Source: an uncultured Eubacterium sp. (GTDB lineage: Bacteria; Bacillota; Clostridia; Oscillospirales; Acutalibacteraceae). Taken from it: DNA of 64,000 nt. The translations under genes and the position numbers were made by a program. Positions within the stretch are counted from its first letter, which is position 1, and every line of letters begins with the position of its first letter. The notes beneath the pieces were generated by a model. That model was given only the letters and a program-made list of their open reading frames with translations, was not told where the DNA came from and made no database searches. The stretch lies in NCBI GenBank assembly GCA_905234495.1, contig CAJOHE010000007.1:77146-141145 (forward strand), read 5' to 3'. Below, piece by piece: positions 19,826 through 27,462 of this stretch.

Positions 19826-21655
19826 TTATTTTTTAACTGATTTTGCGGGGATGAAATCGCCGTCGGTCTCTTCAAACTCAACTGTAACGGTGTCGCCCTT
19901 GCTGATGAGAAGAACTTCCATATCGTCAACTACGCTGATGTAGTAGTACTTGCCTTCAATCTGAAGATAGTAAACCGTGTTGCCGTCGTTTACCGAGGTC
20001 TTGATGTCCGTAACCTCGCCGGTGACGGTCTGAAGAGTCGTTTCTGCGGTTACGTCGGTCTCAGTTTCAGCAGTGTCCTCGTCAACCATATAGTCCTCGG
20101 CGTCAGCCTCGGAACCTACGATTCCGCCGTCCTTGAGCGCGTTGATATAGTTTTCAACCGCCGCGTTGAGAGCGTTTACCATACTCTTTTCCTCATCGTA
20201 AACGCCGCGTCCTACGATTGTCTTGTCCTCAAGGTTTACAAGCGCGAAGCCCCTGATTGTGTAGCCCTCGCCGTAGAAGGACATAAAGTAGGTCGGCTGT
20301 CCCTCGATGTCGAGAAGAATCGGGAAGGTTGCCTTGTACTCATAGTTCTGAACGGTATCCTCGGCGGATTTCATAGCCGAATATTCGGTTGCGCCGCCGT
20401 TTTTATAGTATCTCGTTTCCTTCGTGCGCTGGTTGCAGAGCACGAAACCGAAGTTTGACGAGTCGCTCTCAATTGAGGTTACGCCCGTGTATACCCATAC
20501 GTCGTCGTCAAGCGCGATGTTGCCGCTGCCCGATGACGCAACGTTTACGTCGTTCTGGAAGAATACCGAGTTCCAGAAACCGTTTTGCAGCTTGCCGTAG
20601 TAGTTGTACTGCTGAATGATGAGGGACTCGCTGTAAACAACGTCAATCCAGTTGAGGCTTGAATCAGTCCTTACCGTTTCAATATCATAGTACTGGCTCT
20701 CGCCGTTCAACGCGTCGGTGATGATTGCGCCCTTGACGTCCGTACCGCCGAAAAGACCGATTGTGTGGTCGAGCACGGGGGTAATCCAGTAGGGATGACC
20801 CTCGTCGTCAATCTCGAAATTCGGAGTGTCGAGAAGAGCGGTCGGATACTGGAAACGGATGTGACGGATGAGCTTTTCGTTAAAGAGCTCGGTGGGCGAG
20901 TATTTGATACCCTCGCCGAAGGTCTCAACGCAGTTTACAACCTGCACCTTCTGGCTTACAAGGTCGACAACCATATACGCCGGAAGTCCGTTTTTGGTGT
21001 TGTTGAACCACTTGATGATGTTTGCATATTCAAGGTATGCAACTCTTACGGGTGTGTTTTTGTAGTTAATCTGAGTCGAGTTCGACGTTACAACGTACTG
21101 GCTCTTGTATTCGTCGAGCTTACCGAGCTGCTGGTCGGCAAGATAGTTTGCGGTCTGCTTGTCAAGACGGGGAACCTCGTCGTAGCTGATGTCGGCGAAG
21201 TCCTCGGAAAAGTCGCTTGATTCAACCGTCATAAGCTGGCTGTAGGAATGAGCCCTGAAAAGGGTGATACCCGTGAGATAACCCACCGCCATAATTGCCG
21301 CGATAACCGCGATTATAATTACGGGAACAAAGGATTTCTTTCTGACGTACTCGCGTCTTTCAATCATTCTGTTTGCCTTGCAGGCAACGTAGAACGCGCC
21401 TATGAAAAGCGCAACGACCGCCATAAAGAACATATACATCTGGCTGTCCTTGAAATTGAAAGCGGGAAGCATCATATAGTAGAGAACGCCTGCGCCGATA
21501 ACCGTGATGACTATCGCGATGAGAATCCTCAGCGGCACGTTCGGAGGCGTAACAATCGCCTCAACCTCCTTTTTCTTCGGCCATTTTATTTTTTCTTTGA
21601 ATTCGTTGATAACCTCGTCGGCATCGTAATCCATATTAGGAATTTTTTCGCTCAT
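19826..21655 (-). CDS. large membrane-anchored protein, unknown function
   Basis: The 609-residue protein has a short cytoplasmic start, three membrane helices at about residues 43-65, 76-95 and 108-131, then a large region outside the membrane. That region contains repeated short beta-type segments (YPTALLDTPNFEIDDEGHPY, DIEGQPTYFMSFYGEGYTIR). An acidic, Thr-rich linker (about 520-545) leads to a C-terminal OB-like beta barrel beginning VTGEVTDIKTSV. I do not recognise a functional family; the barrel suggests ligand or cell-wall binding. It has its own promoter and a TAGGAG ribosome binding site, and heads the dipeptidase/YcxB-like group. Confidence 0.7.
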   Translation of the reverse strand: MSEKIPNMDYDADEVINEFKEKIKWPKKKEVEAIVTPPNVPLRILIAIVITVIGAGVLYYMMLPAFNFKDSQMYMFFMAVVALFIGAFYVACKANRMIERREYVRKKSFVPVIIIAVIAAIMAVGYLTGITLFRAHSYSQLMTVESSDFSEDFADISYDEVPRLDKQTANYLADQQLGKLDEYKSQYVVTSNSTQINYKNTPVRVAYLEYANIIKWFNNTKNGLPAYMVVDLVSQKVQVVNCVETFGEGIKYSPTELFNEKLIRHIRFQYPTALLDTPNFEIDDEGHPYWITPVLDHTIGLFGGTDVKGAIITDALNGESQYYDIETVRTDSSLNWIDVVYSESLIIQQYNYYGKLQNGFWNSVFFQNDVNVASSGSGNIALDDDVWVYTGVTSIESDSSNFGFVLCNQRTKETRYYKNGGATEYSAMKSAEDTVQNYEYKATFPILLDIEGQPTYFMSFYGEGYTIRGFALVNLEDKTIVGRGVYDEEKSMVNALNAAVENYINALKDGGIVGSEADAEDYMVDEDTAETETDVTAETTLQTVTGEVTDIKTSVNDGNTVYYLQIEGKYYYISVVDDMEVLLISKGDTVTVEFEETDGDFIPAKSVKK

Positions 21656-21686
21656 ATCATTTCTCCTATAAAAATAAGTTAAATTA

Positions 21687-21715
21687 ATTATACTATATTA
21701 TTGTGCAGTTTACAA
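21687..21715 (-). promoter_or_regulatory. promoter of the minus-strand membrane protein/dipeptidase group
   Basis: On the minus strand TTGTAA and a perfect TATAAT are separated by 17 bases, about 32 bases upstream of the start at 21655. It sits directly after the terminator of the lipoprotein gene. Confidence 0.75.
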
Positions 21716-21717
21716 TA

Positions 21718-21746
21718 AAAAAATAACGGGGTCATCAGACCCCGTT
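21718..21746 (-). terminator. terminator of the 325-residue lipoprotein gene
   Basis: A perfect 9-bp GC-rich stem (21725-21733 with 21738-21746) and four-base loop is followed on the minus strand by A then TTTTTTT. Confidence 0.85.
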
Positions 21747-21759
21747 GTGTTTTAATCAA

Positions 21760-22737
21760 TTATTTTCTTGTGATGCCCTTTGATTCCATAAGGAATTCAT
21801 CGCTTGCCGGGAAGTGGTTCTTGTATGTGATTACAAGTGAAGCACTCTTATCCTTGATAACTGCGATGCTTGCGTGGGTTACCGAGATGTTTGAAATCAT
21901 TGTATAGTCAGCCTCTGTAACCTCTTTTGTTGCGGTGTTGATTGTAACCTTGGCAGTACCGCCCTTGTAGTAAACCACGATGTTTTCCTCGGGTGTGCCC
22001 TGTGTGAAGGAAACTGCGTCGATGCTTGCAACTACGCCGCCGATGTCGCCGAGTACCTGGAAGAAACGTCCCTGTGCGTCGTCGCCTCTGAGAGCCATCT
22101 TAACGCCCTTGGGCTGGATTTCCATAGTGATTGTGCCGTCGCCGTTGTCAACAACGTTTGCAGCAAGAATATCGTCGCCCGTAACGTCCGTCGTTCTGAA
22201 GTCGTGGTCGTTAACCTTTGATGTGTCCTCGCTGTTGTTGTCGAGGTCGGGATTTCTGTTGTAGCAAGGTGTAAGACCGTAAGGTGTCGGGCTGAACATA
22301 CTGCTCATAATTCCGGGAACGAGCTTGTTTACTACTGCGTTTGCAGAGCCGTCAATCATAACGTCGCCGAGTTCCATTGTCTCATCGCCGAGAAGCTTAT
22401 AGAATGTGCAGGTTTCGCCCTGGTCGTTGATGTATTCTGCGGTAAGGCTCTTTGTGTAGTCGTAAGCCTCTTTGTAGTATGCAGCTACGTCGTTGAGGTC
22501 GTTGAATGTAACGCCGCCGTATGTGCCGGGTGTGAGCTCGTCGATTACGATAGGATCGTCGTCGCCGACATCGCCGCCTTCGCCTGTTTCAAGCCAGCTG
22601 CCGTCTTTGATTTCATGGATGGCTCTTACTGCGCCTTCCTGAATAACGTAGTTCATCTTTTTGCAGCCTGTAAAGCATGTTGCAAAAAGAGCAACCGCCA
22701 TCATAAGCGCTAAAACCTTTTTAACATATTTGCCCAT
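21760..22737 (-). CDS. lipoprotein, unknown function
   Basis: The 325-residue product starts at the ATG at 22737, where GGGG precedes the start and a clean signal peptide begins. An upstream in-frame start would add 29 residues without a signal. The signal ends in a lipobox FTGC (about Cys24), so the protein is anchored on the cell surface. The mature part begins with an acidic Gly/Asp linker, then a beta-rich domain with no recognisable catalytic motif. Two segments recall a binding protein of the transport type, but nothing is diagnostic. A possible promoter (TTGACT region) lies near 22830. It is single-cistron, ending at its own terminator. Confidence 0.75.
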   Translation of the reverse strand: MGKYVKKVLALMMAVALFATCFTGCKKMNYVIQEGAVRAIHEIKDGSWLETGEGGDVGDDDPIVIDELTPGTYGGVTFNDLNDVAAYYKEAYDYTKSLTAEYINDQGETCTFYKLLGDETMELGDVMIDGSANAVVNKLVPGIMSSMFSPTPYGLTPCYNRNPDLDNNSEDTSKVNDHDFRTTDVTGDDILAANVVDNGDGTITMEIQPKGVKMALRGDDAQGRFFQVLGDIGGVVASIDAVSFTQGTPEENIVVYYKGGTAKVTINTATKEVTEADYTMISNISVTHASIAVIKDKSASLVITYKNHFPASDEFLMESKGITRK

Positions 22738-22878
22738 AAGAGATACCCCTTTCGTTTGAAAACCTGCACAAAAGTACTCGGTGCAGAAAATATTACATAT
22801 TAAATTTATATTAAATTCGGTCAAAAGTCAATAGATATTTTAAAAATAAGTTTTTTTTAGCTATTAATTATAAATATA

Positions 22879-22907
22879 TTGAGATTTTTTGTCCGGTCTG
22901 TTATAAT
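22879..22907 (+). promoter_or_regulatory. promoter of the AI-2E-type permease gene
   Basis: TTGAGA and TATAAT are separated by exactly 17 bases, about 44 bases upstream of the start at 22951 and divergent from the lipoprotein gene. Confidence 0.75.
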
Positions 22908-22950
22908 TAAGCAAAAGCAGAAATATAAAACATTATAAAAGGTAAATTAG

Positions 22951-24165
22951 ATGAAAATAGAAAACAAAAAGAAAGTGTTCGAGTATCTGGGATTTCTTGT
23001 TGCTTTCGGCGTTGTTATGTTTATCGCAACAAATACCGACGAGGCAAAAAAGCTTGTCGGATACGTTATGACCGTGCTCAGACCGTTTATCTACGGCTTT
23101 GTAATTGCGTTCATTTTGAACCTTCTTGTAAAGCAGTTTGACAACACTTTCAAAAAGCTCAGCGAAAAGAAGGGCAAGCCCTACGACAAGAAGCAGCACC
23201 GCGTGCTTTCAATCATTCTCTCAATTCTTGTGTTCTTGCTCTTTGCGGGACTGACGATAGGAATGATTATCCCGAACCTCAAGAACACGGCGGTAAGTCT
23301 CTACAACGAAGCCCCCGAGCTCTGGGACAAGTTTGTTGACTTTGTCGATAAGTTCAAGGTTAAGCAGCCAAAGCTCGCGCCTTACATCACGTCGGCTGAA
23401 AACAGCATCGACTCTTACGTCCAGAAGCTTATCGAAACCGTAAAGGGCAACCTTTCAAACATTGTCAGCACCGCGCTTTCAAAGGTTAAGGGCGCCACAA
23501 ACGTGCTTCTCAATTTCGCTCTCGGACTGATTATCGCGTTTGCCGTTCTTGTGATTAAGGAAGAGCTTGTAAAGGAATTTGACATTATCCTCAAGAAGCT
23601 TCTTTCTGAAAAGGTTTACAAAAAGACGTCATACATTCTGAAGCTTGCAAACAATAAGTTTCAGATTTATTTCAAGTACAACGTTATTCAGGCGGTTATC
23701 ACGGGTACGGGAACCTTCCTTGTTATGCTCGTAACGGGTATGCCCTACAAGGTTTCAATAGCCCTTCTCATCACGGTAACCCAGCTCATCCCGATTATCG
23801 GTGCGATTCTCGGTACCGCAGTCAGCGCGCTTCTTATCGCCGCTGTCAGCCCGATAAAGGCGATAATCTTCGTCTGCCTTTCAATCCTTGTTCAGCAGAT
23901 TGTTGAAAAGCTCATCAATCCTCATCTTATGGGCAAGGAGCTCGATATGCCGGGCGTGCTCACCTTCCTTGCAATCGTAATAGGCGGCAAGCAGTTCGGC
24001 CTTGTCGGACTTATCTGTTCGGTACCCGTCGTATCAATCTGTTACGACCTCTACACACAGGATATCAGACCGAAGCTCTACGAGGGTATTGCGGAACTGA
24101 AGACGGATAAAAAAGAAGAGGAAGAAAAACCGAAGGAAAGAAAACTCAAAAAGAAGAATAAATAA
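22951..24165 (+). CDS. AI-2E / PerM family permease
   Basis: The 404-residue membrane protein has the layout of the PerM/TqsA (AI-2E transporter) family: two N-terminal helices, another pair near residues 75-110, a central soluble helical region, then a cluster of C-terminal helices. The conserved block TQLIPIIGAILGTAVSALL and the later LINPHLMGKELDMPG are family signatures. Members are linked to autoinducer-2 or metabolite export, and some to Na+/H+ exchange, so substrate is undetermined. The C terminus is a Lys/Glu-rich cytoplasmic tail. It heads a plus-strand run with the two genes that follow, with a gap of 17 bases. Confidence 0.88.
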   Translation: MKIENKKKVFEYLGFLVAFGVVMFIATNTDEAKKLVGYVMTVLRPFIYGFVIAFILNLLVKQFDNTFKKLSEKKGKPYDKKQHRVLSIILSILVFLLFAGLTIGMIIPNLKNTAVSLYNEAPELWDKFVDFVDKFKVKQPKLAPYITSAENSIDSYVQKLIETVKGNLSNIVSTALSKVKGATNVLLNFALGLIIAFAVLVIKEELVKEFDIILKKLLSEKVYKKTSYILKLANNKFQIYFKYNVIQAVITGTGTFLVMLVTGMPYKVSIALLITVTQLIPIIGAILGTAVSALLIAAVSPIKAIIFVCLSILVQQIVEKLINPHLMGKELDMPGVLTFLAIVIGGKQFGLVGLICSVPVVSICYDLYTQDIRPKLYEGIAELKTDKKEEEEKPKERKLKKKNK

Positions 24166-24182
24166 GATTTGGAGATGTTATT

Positions 24183-24887
24183 ATGAGATGTAAAAACTGC
24201 GGAAGCGAAAACGACGAAAACAGATATATCTGTGAAAACTGCGGTTCACCGCTCTATGATGAAAACGAAACCGACGATATGCAGAACACTCAGGTTGTTC
24301 CCCCGATAGGCGGAGCGCCGATGCCCACCAACGAGCCCGACGGCGACGACGATAAGGAAGCCGTTAAAAAGAACGTCATCGTGATTGCCGTTCTCGCAGT
24401 AATCCTTATTGCGGTGGTTGTTTCAATTATCGTTGTGGCTTCAAGCAAGTCAAATAAGGATACCACGACGGACACAAACAGCGTTTCCGTTTCCTCAACA
24501 AAGAAGGACGAGTCCACAACGGACAAGACCACTACAGAAAAGGAAACAGAGAAGGAAACCGAAAAAGAGACTGAAAAGGAAACAGAGAAGGAAACTGAAA
24601 AAGAGACCGAAAAGGAAACCGAAAAAGCCAAGAAAAAGTATACAATCAACGCCACAACGGCGGTTGGCGGTACTGTAACGGGCGGCGGCACATACACCGA
24701 GGGCGATACCGTAGTTCTCACCGCAACACCCGACAGCGGCTACGAGTTCTCGGGCTGGTACACAAACGGCGAGCTCGTTTCAACATCGTCTTCATATACC
24801 TTCAAAGCGTTCGCAAATGCAAACTATACGGCTCTCTTCTCGCCGGTTGACGAGGATATCCCTCAGGAGGACGGCGGTCTTGACTAA
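24183..24887 (+). CDS. zinc-ribbon membrane protein with ETEK repeats and InlB-type repeat
   Basis: The 234-residue protein is modular. Residues 1-27 form a zinc ribbon with two CxxC pairs (RCKNCG, YICENCG). Residues about 62-87 are a membrane helix. Residues about 115-152 are a charged spacer of repeated KETE units. The C-terminal domain (about 155-226) is an InlB B-repeat/bacterial repeat with TAVGGTVTGGGTYTEGDTV and GYEFSGWYTNG. The ribbon should be inside the cell and the repeat outside, joined by the flexible charged stalk. The role is unknown. The next gene starts inside its last bases. Confidence 0.75.
   Translation: MRCKNCGSENDENRYICENCGSPLYDENETDDMQNTQVVPPIGGAPMPTNEPDGDDDKEAVKKNVIVIAVLAVILIAVVVSIIVVASSKSNKDTTTDTNSVSVSSTKKDESTTDKTTTEKETEKETEKETEKETEKETEKETEKETEKAKKKYTINATTAVGGTVTGGGTYTEGDTVVLTATPDSGYEFSGWYTNGELVSTSSSYTFKAFANANYTALFSPVDEDIPQEDGGLD
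24535..24627 (+). repeat. 12-bp in-frame minisatellite encoding ETEK units
   Basis: About eight imperfect copies of a 12-base unit (GAAAAGGAAACC and synonymous variants) encode the Glu/Thr/Lys stalk of the preceding gene. The unit length is a multiple of three, so copy-number change would lengthen or shorten the stalk without breaking the frame. Confidence 0.85.
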
Positions 24888-25314
24888 GGGTGAGCTTGCG
24901 GAAAATTATTTCAGACAGGGGTACAACTGCTCTCAGGCAGTTGCCCTTGCCTTTTGTGACGAAACGGGGCTTGACGAAGAGCTCACCTCGAGGCTTTCAA
25001 TCGGCTTCGGCGGCGGAATAGGCAGGATGAGAGAGGTCTGCGGCGCCTTTTGCGGTACGACCTTCGTCCTCGGCGCGCTCTTTGAAGAGGATAAGAGCAG
25101 CGTGTATAAGCGCGTTCAGGAGCTTGCCGATACGTTCAAAAATCAGAACGGCTCGCTCATCTGCCGCGAGCTTTTGGGGCTTACGGATAAAGCCGTGCCC
25201 TCGCCTCAGGCGGAAAAGAGGACGGACGAATTCTACAAAAAGCGTCCCTGCACTATGATAGTTCACGACGCGGCGGACGCTCTTGAGGCGTATATAAACG
25301 CCAACAAAAAATAA
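24880..25314 (+). CDS. C_GCAxxG_C_C family protein (split-Soret-like)
   Basis: The 144-residue protein matches the C_GCAxxG_C_C family. Cys residues lie in YNCSQAVALAFC, the signature VCGAFCGTTFVLG follows GFGGGIGRMRE, and later Cys residues lie in LICRELLGL and RPCTMIVHDAA. Such proteins are thought to bind a metal or redox centre, often near other redox proteins. The start is a TTG at 24880 with AGGAGG nine bases upstream; it overlaps the previous gene by 8 bases, suggesting coupling. An upstream in-frame extension has no ribosome binding site. Confidence 0.82.
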   Translation: MTKGELAENYFRQGYNCSQAVALAFCDETGLDEELTSRLSIGFGGGIGRMREVCGAFCGTTFVLGALFEEDKSSVYKRVQELADTFKNQNGSLICRELLGLTDKAVPSPQAEKRTDEFYKKRPCTMIVHDAADALEAYINANKK

Positions 25315-25322
25315 AAAAACTA

Positions 25323-25351
25323 TTGCATTTTAATAAATGTTGTGTTATATT
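25323..25351 (+). promoter_or_regulatory. promoter of the tRNA-Arg locus
   Basis: TTGCAT and TATATT are separated by 17 bases. The expected transcript start is about 12 bases before the broken tRNA copy at 25370, so transcription passes through it before reaching the intact tRNA. Confidence 0.7.
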
Positions 25352-25369
25352 ATTTGAGCACAAAAATAT

Positions 25370-25419
25370 GCGCCGGTAGCTCAGCTGGATAGAGTGACTG
25401 GCTACGAAACAGATGGTCG
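25370..25419 (+). pseudogene. truncated tRNA-Arg (5' part with ACG anticodon)
   Basis: The first 39 bases match the intact tRNA-Arg downstream except for two changes, including the acceptor start GCGCCGG against GCGCTGG. Similarity then decays just after the anticodon loop (8 of the next 11 positions match) and ends. No T arm or acceptor 3' strand follows, and the anticodon stem is broken on its 3' side. It cannot make a tRNA. It carries the promoter-proximal position, so it is probably the 5' part of the original host gene. Confidence 0.8.
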
Positions 25420-25461
25420 CTATGTGGCTAAACTGTTAACACAATTCAATAATGCTAATTT

Positions 25462-25538
25462 GCGCTGGTAGCTCAGTTGGATAGAGTGACTGGCTACGAA
25501 CCAGTAGGTCGGGGGTTCGAGTCCCTTCCAGCGTACCA
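25462..25538 (+). tRNA. tRNA-Arg(ACG)
   Basis: The 77 bases fold as a complete tRNA. The acceptor GCGCTGG pairs with CCAGCGT (G-T at the first pair), the D arm contains AGTTGG, a 5-bp anticodon stem encloses CTACGAA with anticodon ACG, the T loop is TTCGAGT, and CCA is encoded at 25536-25538. Two G-T pairs lie in the T stem. It lies 92 bases after the broken copy and is followed by a terminator. Confidence 0.95.
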
Positions 25539-25580
25539 GAAAGCCTTGAAATCACTACATTTCAGGGCTTTCATTTTTTA
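25539..25580 (+). terminator. terminator of the tRNA-Arg transcript
   Basis: A 14-bp stem (25539-25552 with 25559-25572, one T-G pair) with a six-base loop is followed by ATTTTTTA. Confidence 0.85.
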
Positions 25581-25681
25581 TGTCAAATTTTTTGCTCAAA
25601 TTTTTCCTCCAAAATATTTTCAATTGAGCGTTTTGGTATCGCATTAACATTTAAGACACAAACAGCCTGCAGAATTACCTA

Positions 25682-25702
25682 TTGACCACCATTTGACCAC
25701 CA
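25682..25702 (+). repeat. tandem TTGACCACCA repeats, possible integrase arm sites
   Basis: Two copies of TTGACCACCA are spaced 11 bases apart (25682 and 25693), with a related TTTGACCG just downstream. Short direct repeats between the attachment site and int are typical arm-type sites for tyrosine recombinases. The stretch 25581-25750 otherwise holds no gene. Confidence 0.45.
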
Positions 25703-25751
25703 CGCATTTTTTTGACCGATAAATCGATATATAATTAGATATAAAAATAAG

Positions 25752-25771
25752 GATGCGGTTTTCACCGCATC
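25752..25771. repeat. left target-site duplication of the IS element (palindromic)
   Basis: A 20-base sequence beginning GATGCGGT and ending ACCGCATC is repeated exactly at 27377-27396. It is a hairpin (8-bp stem, TTTC loop), so both copies can fold. Confidence 0.9.
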
Positions 25772-25814
25772 CTTCAGACTGTCGAAAAAGTCCACTCGAA
25801 AGGGTGGGCTTTTG

Positions 25815-25843
25815 TTGTTTGAGGAGGGAAAATATGGTATAAT
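25815..25843 (+). promoter_or_regulatory. transposase promoter
   Basis: TTGTTT and a perfect TATAAT are separated by 17 bases, with an extended -10 (TATGG before TATAAT). The transcript start would be about 10 bases before the ATG, giving a very short leader. Confidence 0.75.
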
Positions 25844-25860
25844 AACTATGGTGATGAAAG

Positions 25861-27462
25861 ATGATGGAAAAGCGAAAAGAACTAAACCGCGGACAGTTAG
25901 AAATGGTGGAAATAGACCAGCTTGTACCGAAAGATCATTTGTTAAGAAAAGTGGATGCAGCAGTAGATTTTAACAAGATATATGAGTATGTTGAAGAGCT
26001 GTATTGCGCGGATAACGGCAGACCAAGCGTTGATCCGGTAGTGTTGATAAAAATGGTAGTGATACAGCATTTGTTTGGTATTCCGTCATTAAGGAAAACG
26101 AAATCAGAAATAGAAGTAAATGTAGCGTATCGTTGGTTTCTGGGATATTCGTTGCAAGAGGAAATCCCCCATTTCAGCACAATAAGCTATGCCTTTCATC
26201 ACAGATTTGATATAGAAACAGTAAATGCAATATTCTATTGGATATTGAGCGAAATAGAGGCAGCCGGATACTTGAATACAAAAGCAGTATTCATAGACGG
26301 AACGCATATAAAAGCAAATGCAAATGTAAAGAAACAGATAAAGGCAGAAATACCAATAGCGGCAAAGAGATACTCAACAGAATTGGCAGAGGAAGTAAAT
26401 CTTGACAGAGAAGCACACGGCAAAAAGCCGTTTGATAACAGCGATGAAGATGAGCCGCCAAAACCAAAAAAGAAAAGAGATAACACATCAAAGAAAAAAC
26501 AAAAGAGAAGAAAACAAGAAGCCAAGAAAAAGCAAGTAACCAAAAGTACAACAGACCCCGAAAGCGGATTGTTTGTAAAAGGAGAACACAAAAGGCAATT
26601 TGCATATGAAGCACATACAGCGTGTGACAAGAACGGATTCATTCTTGAAACTGAAGTAACTCCGGGTAATGTACACGACAGTGTAGCTTTCGATGATGTA
26701 TACAGCAAATTAACAGAAAAACATCCTGAGATTGAAACAATAGTAGCAGACAGCGCATACAAAACACCTCATATTGCAAAAGAGATATTCGATGACGGAA
26801 GAGTGTTGTCAACAGCATACAAAAGACCGATGACAATGAAAGGCGGTCACGAGTGGTGGAAGTACGTATATGATGAACATTATGATTGCATAATTTGTCC
26901 TGAATATCAGGTTCTTAACTACAGCACAACAGACAGGGACGGATATAGAATATATAAAAGCAATCCTGAAATATGCAGATGTTGTCCTACAAGAGATAAG
27001 TGTACCAAATCAAAGGATTATCAAAAACAGGTCACAAGACATATATGGCAAGAATATATTGAAGCCTGTGAAGATGTGAGGTACACACCAAAGTATCAGG
27101 AGCTTTATGCAAGGCGCAAAGAAACGATAGAACGAGTCTTTGCAGATGCAAAAGAAAAACACGCAATGCGTTATACACCTTATCGAGGTTTGGCTCAGGT
27201 TGAAATGTGGGTCAGGCTTAAATTTGCGTGTATGAATTTAAAAAAGTTGGCAATATGGAAAGCAAAAGATACCCATAATACCAACTTTTCTCTATCATTT
27301 TTCGAATTTCTTACTAACATTGTTAAAAAACCTCTTGAAGAAATCAAACTTCAAGAGGTTTTTCTACAGTCTGAAGGATGCGGTTTTCACCGCATCCTTA
27401 TTTTTAGGCAGGCATTCTTACGATTTTCTTTGCAGGTTTTTCGTTTTGCTTTTCCGTCATAA
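25861..27462 (+). CDS. IS1182-family transposase
   Basis: This DDE transposase has the DUF772-type N-terminal domain (about residues 15-95: MVEIDQLVPKDHLLRKV, FGIPSLRKT) and a DDE core with FIDGTHIKANANVKK (first Asp), IVADSAYKTP (second Asp) and ETIERVFADAKEKH (Glu). A Lys-rich insert lies at about 195-225, and a Cys cluster (CRCCPTRDKC) lies in the DDE_Tnp_1_6-like part. The reading frame has no stop inside the IS. Residues 506-533 are read from the flanking target DNA, and the stop lies 86 bases beyond the IS end, antisense to the integrase gene. The core looks intact. Confidence 0.92.
   Translation: MMEKRKELNRGQLEMVEIDQLVPKDHLLRKVDAAVDFNKIYEYVEELYCADNGRPSVDPVVLIKMVVIQHLFGIPSLRKTKSEIEVNVAYRWFLGYSLQEEIPHFSTISYAFHHRFDIETVNAIFYWILSEIEAAGYLNTKAVFIDGTHIKANANVKKQIKAEIPIAAKRYSTELAEEVNLDREAHGKKPFDNSDEDEPPKPKKKRDNTSKKKQKRRKQEAKKKQVTKSTTDPESGLFVKGEHKRQFAYEAHTACDKNGFILETEVTPGNVHDSVAFDDVYSKLTEKHPEIETIVADSAYKTPHIAKEIFDDGRVLSTAYKRPMTMKGGHEWWKYVYDEHYDCIICPEYQVLNYSTTDRDGYRIYKSNPEICRCCPTRDKCTKSKDYQKQVTRHIWQEYIEACEDVRYTPKYQELYARRKETIERVFADAKEKHAMRYTPYRGLAQVEMWVRLKFACMNLKKLAIWKAKDTHNTNFSLSFFEFLTNIVKKPLEEIKLQEVFLQSEGCGFHRILIFRQAFLRFSLQVFRFAFPS
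27328..27363 (+). terminator. terminator-like hairpin inside the transposase coding region
   Basis: A perfect 13-bp stem (27328-27340 with 27349-27361) with an eight-base loop and short T-run lies just before the right inverted repeat of the IS, about 100 bases ahead of the transposase stop codon. Confidence 0.65.
27377..27396. repeat. right target-site duplication of the IS element
   Basis: This is an exact copy of 25752-25771. With its flanks (CTTATTTTTA) it still forms part of the terminator hairpin downstream of the minus-strand integrase gene. Confidence 0.9.

Larger units (their letters stand above)
25772..27376 (+). mobile_element. IS1182-type insertion sequence
   Basis: The 1,605-bp element is bounded by inverted repeats CTTCAGACTGTCGAAAAA at the left and its near-perfect complement (17 of 18 bases) at the right, and contains one transposase gene. 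It is flanked by a 20-bp palindromic target duplication. Joining the flanks restores one long perfect hairpin with A and T tracts, that is, a bidirectional terminator just beyond the integrase gene. Insertion into palindromes with a large duplication fits what is known of the IS1182 family. Confidence 0.9.

Noticed and set aside
24535..24627. Possible CRISPR array
   Set aside because: The 12-base units are contiguous, in frame and coding, without spacers.
26235..26762. A 175-codon ORF opposite the transposase
   Set aside because: Antisense shadow of the Lys-rich transposase insert; hydrophobic composition is a by-product of the A-rich sense strand.
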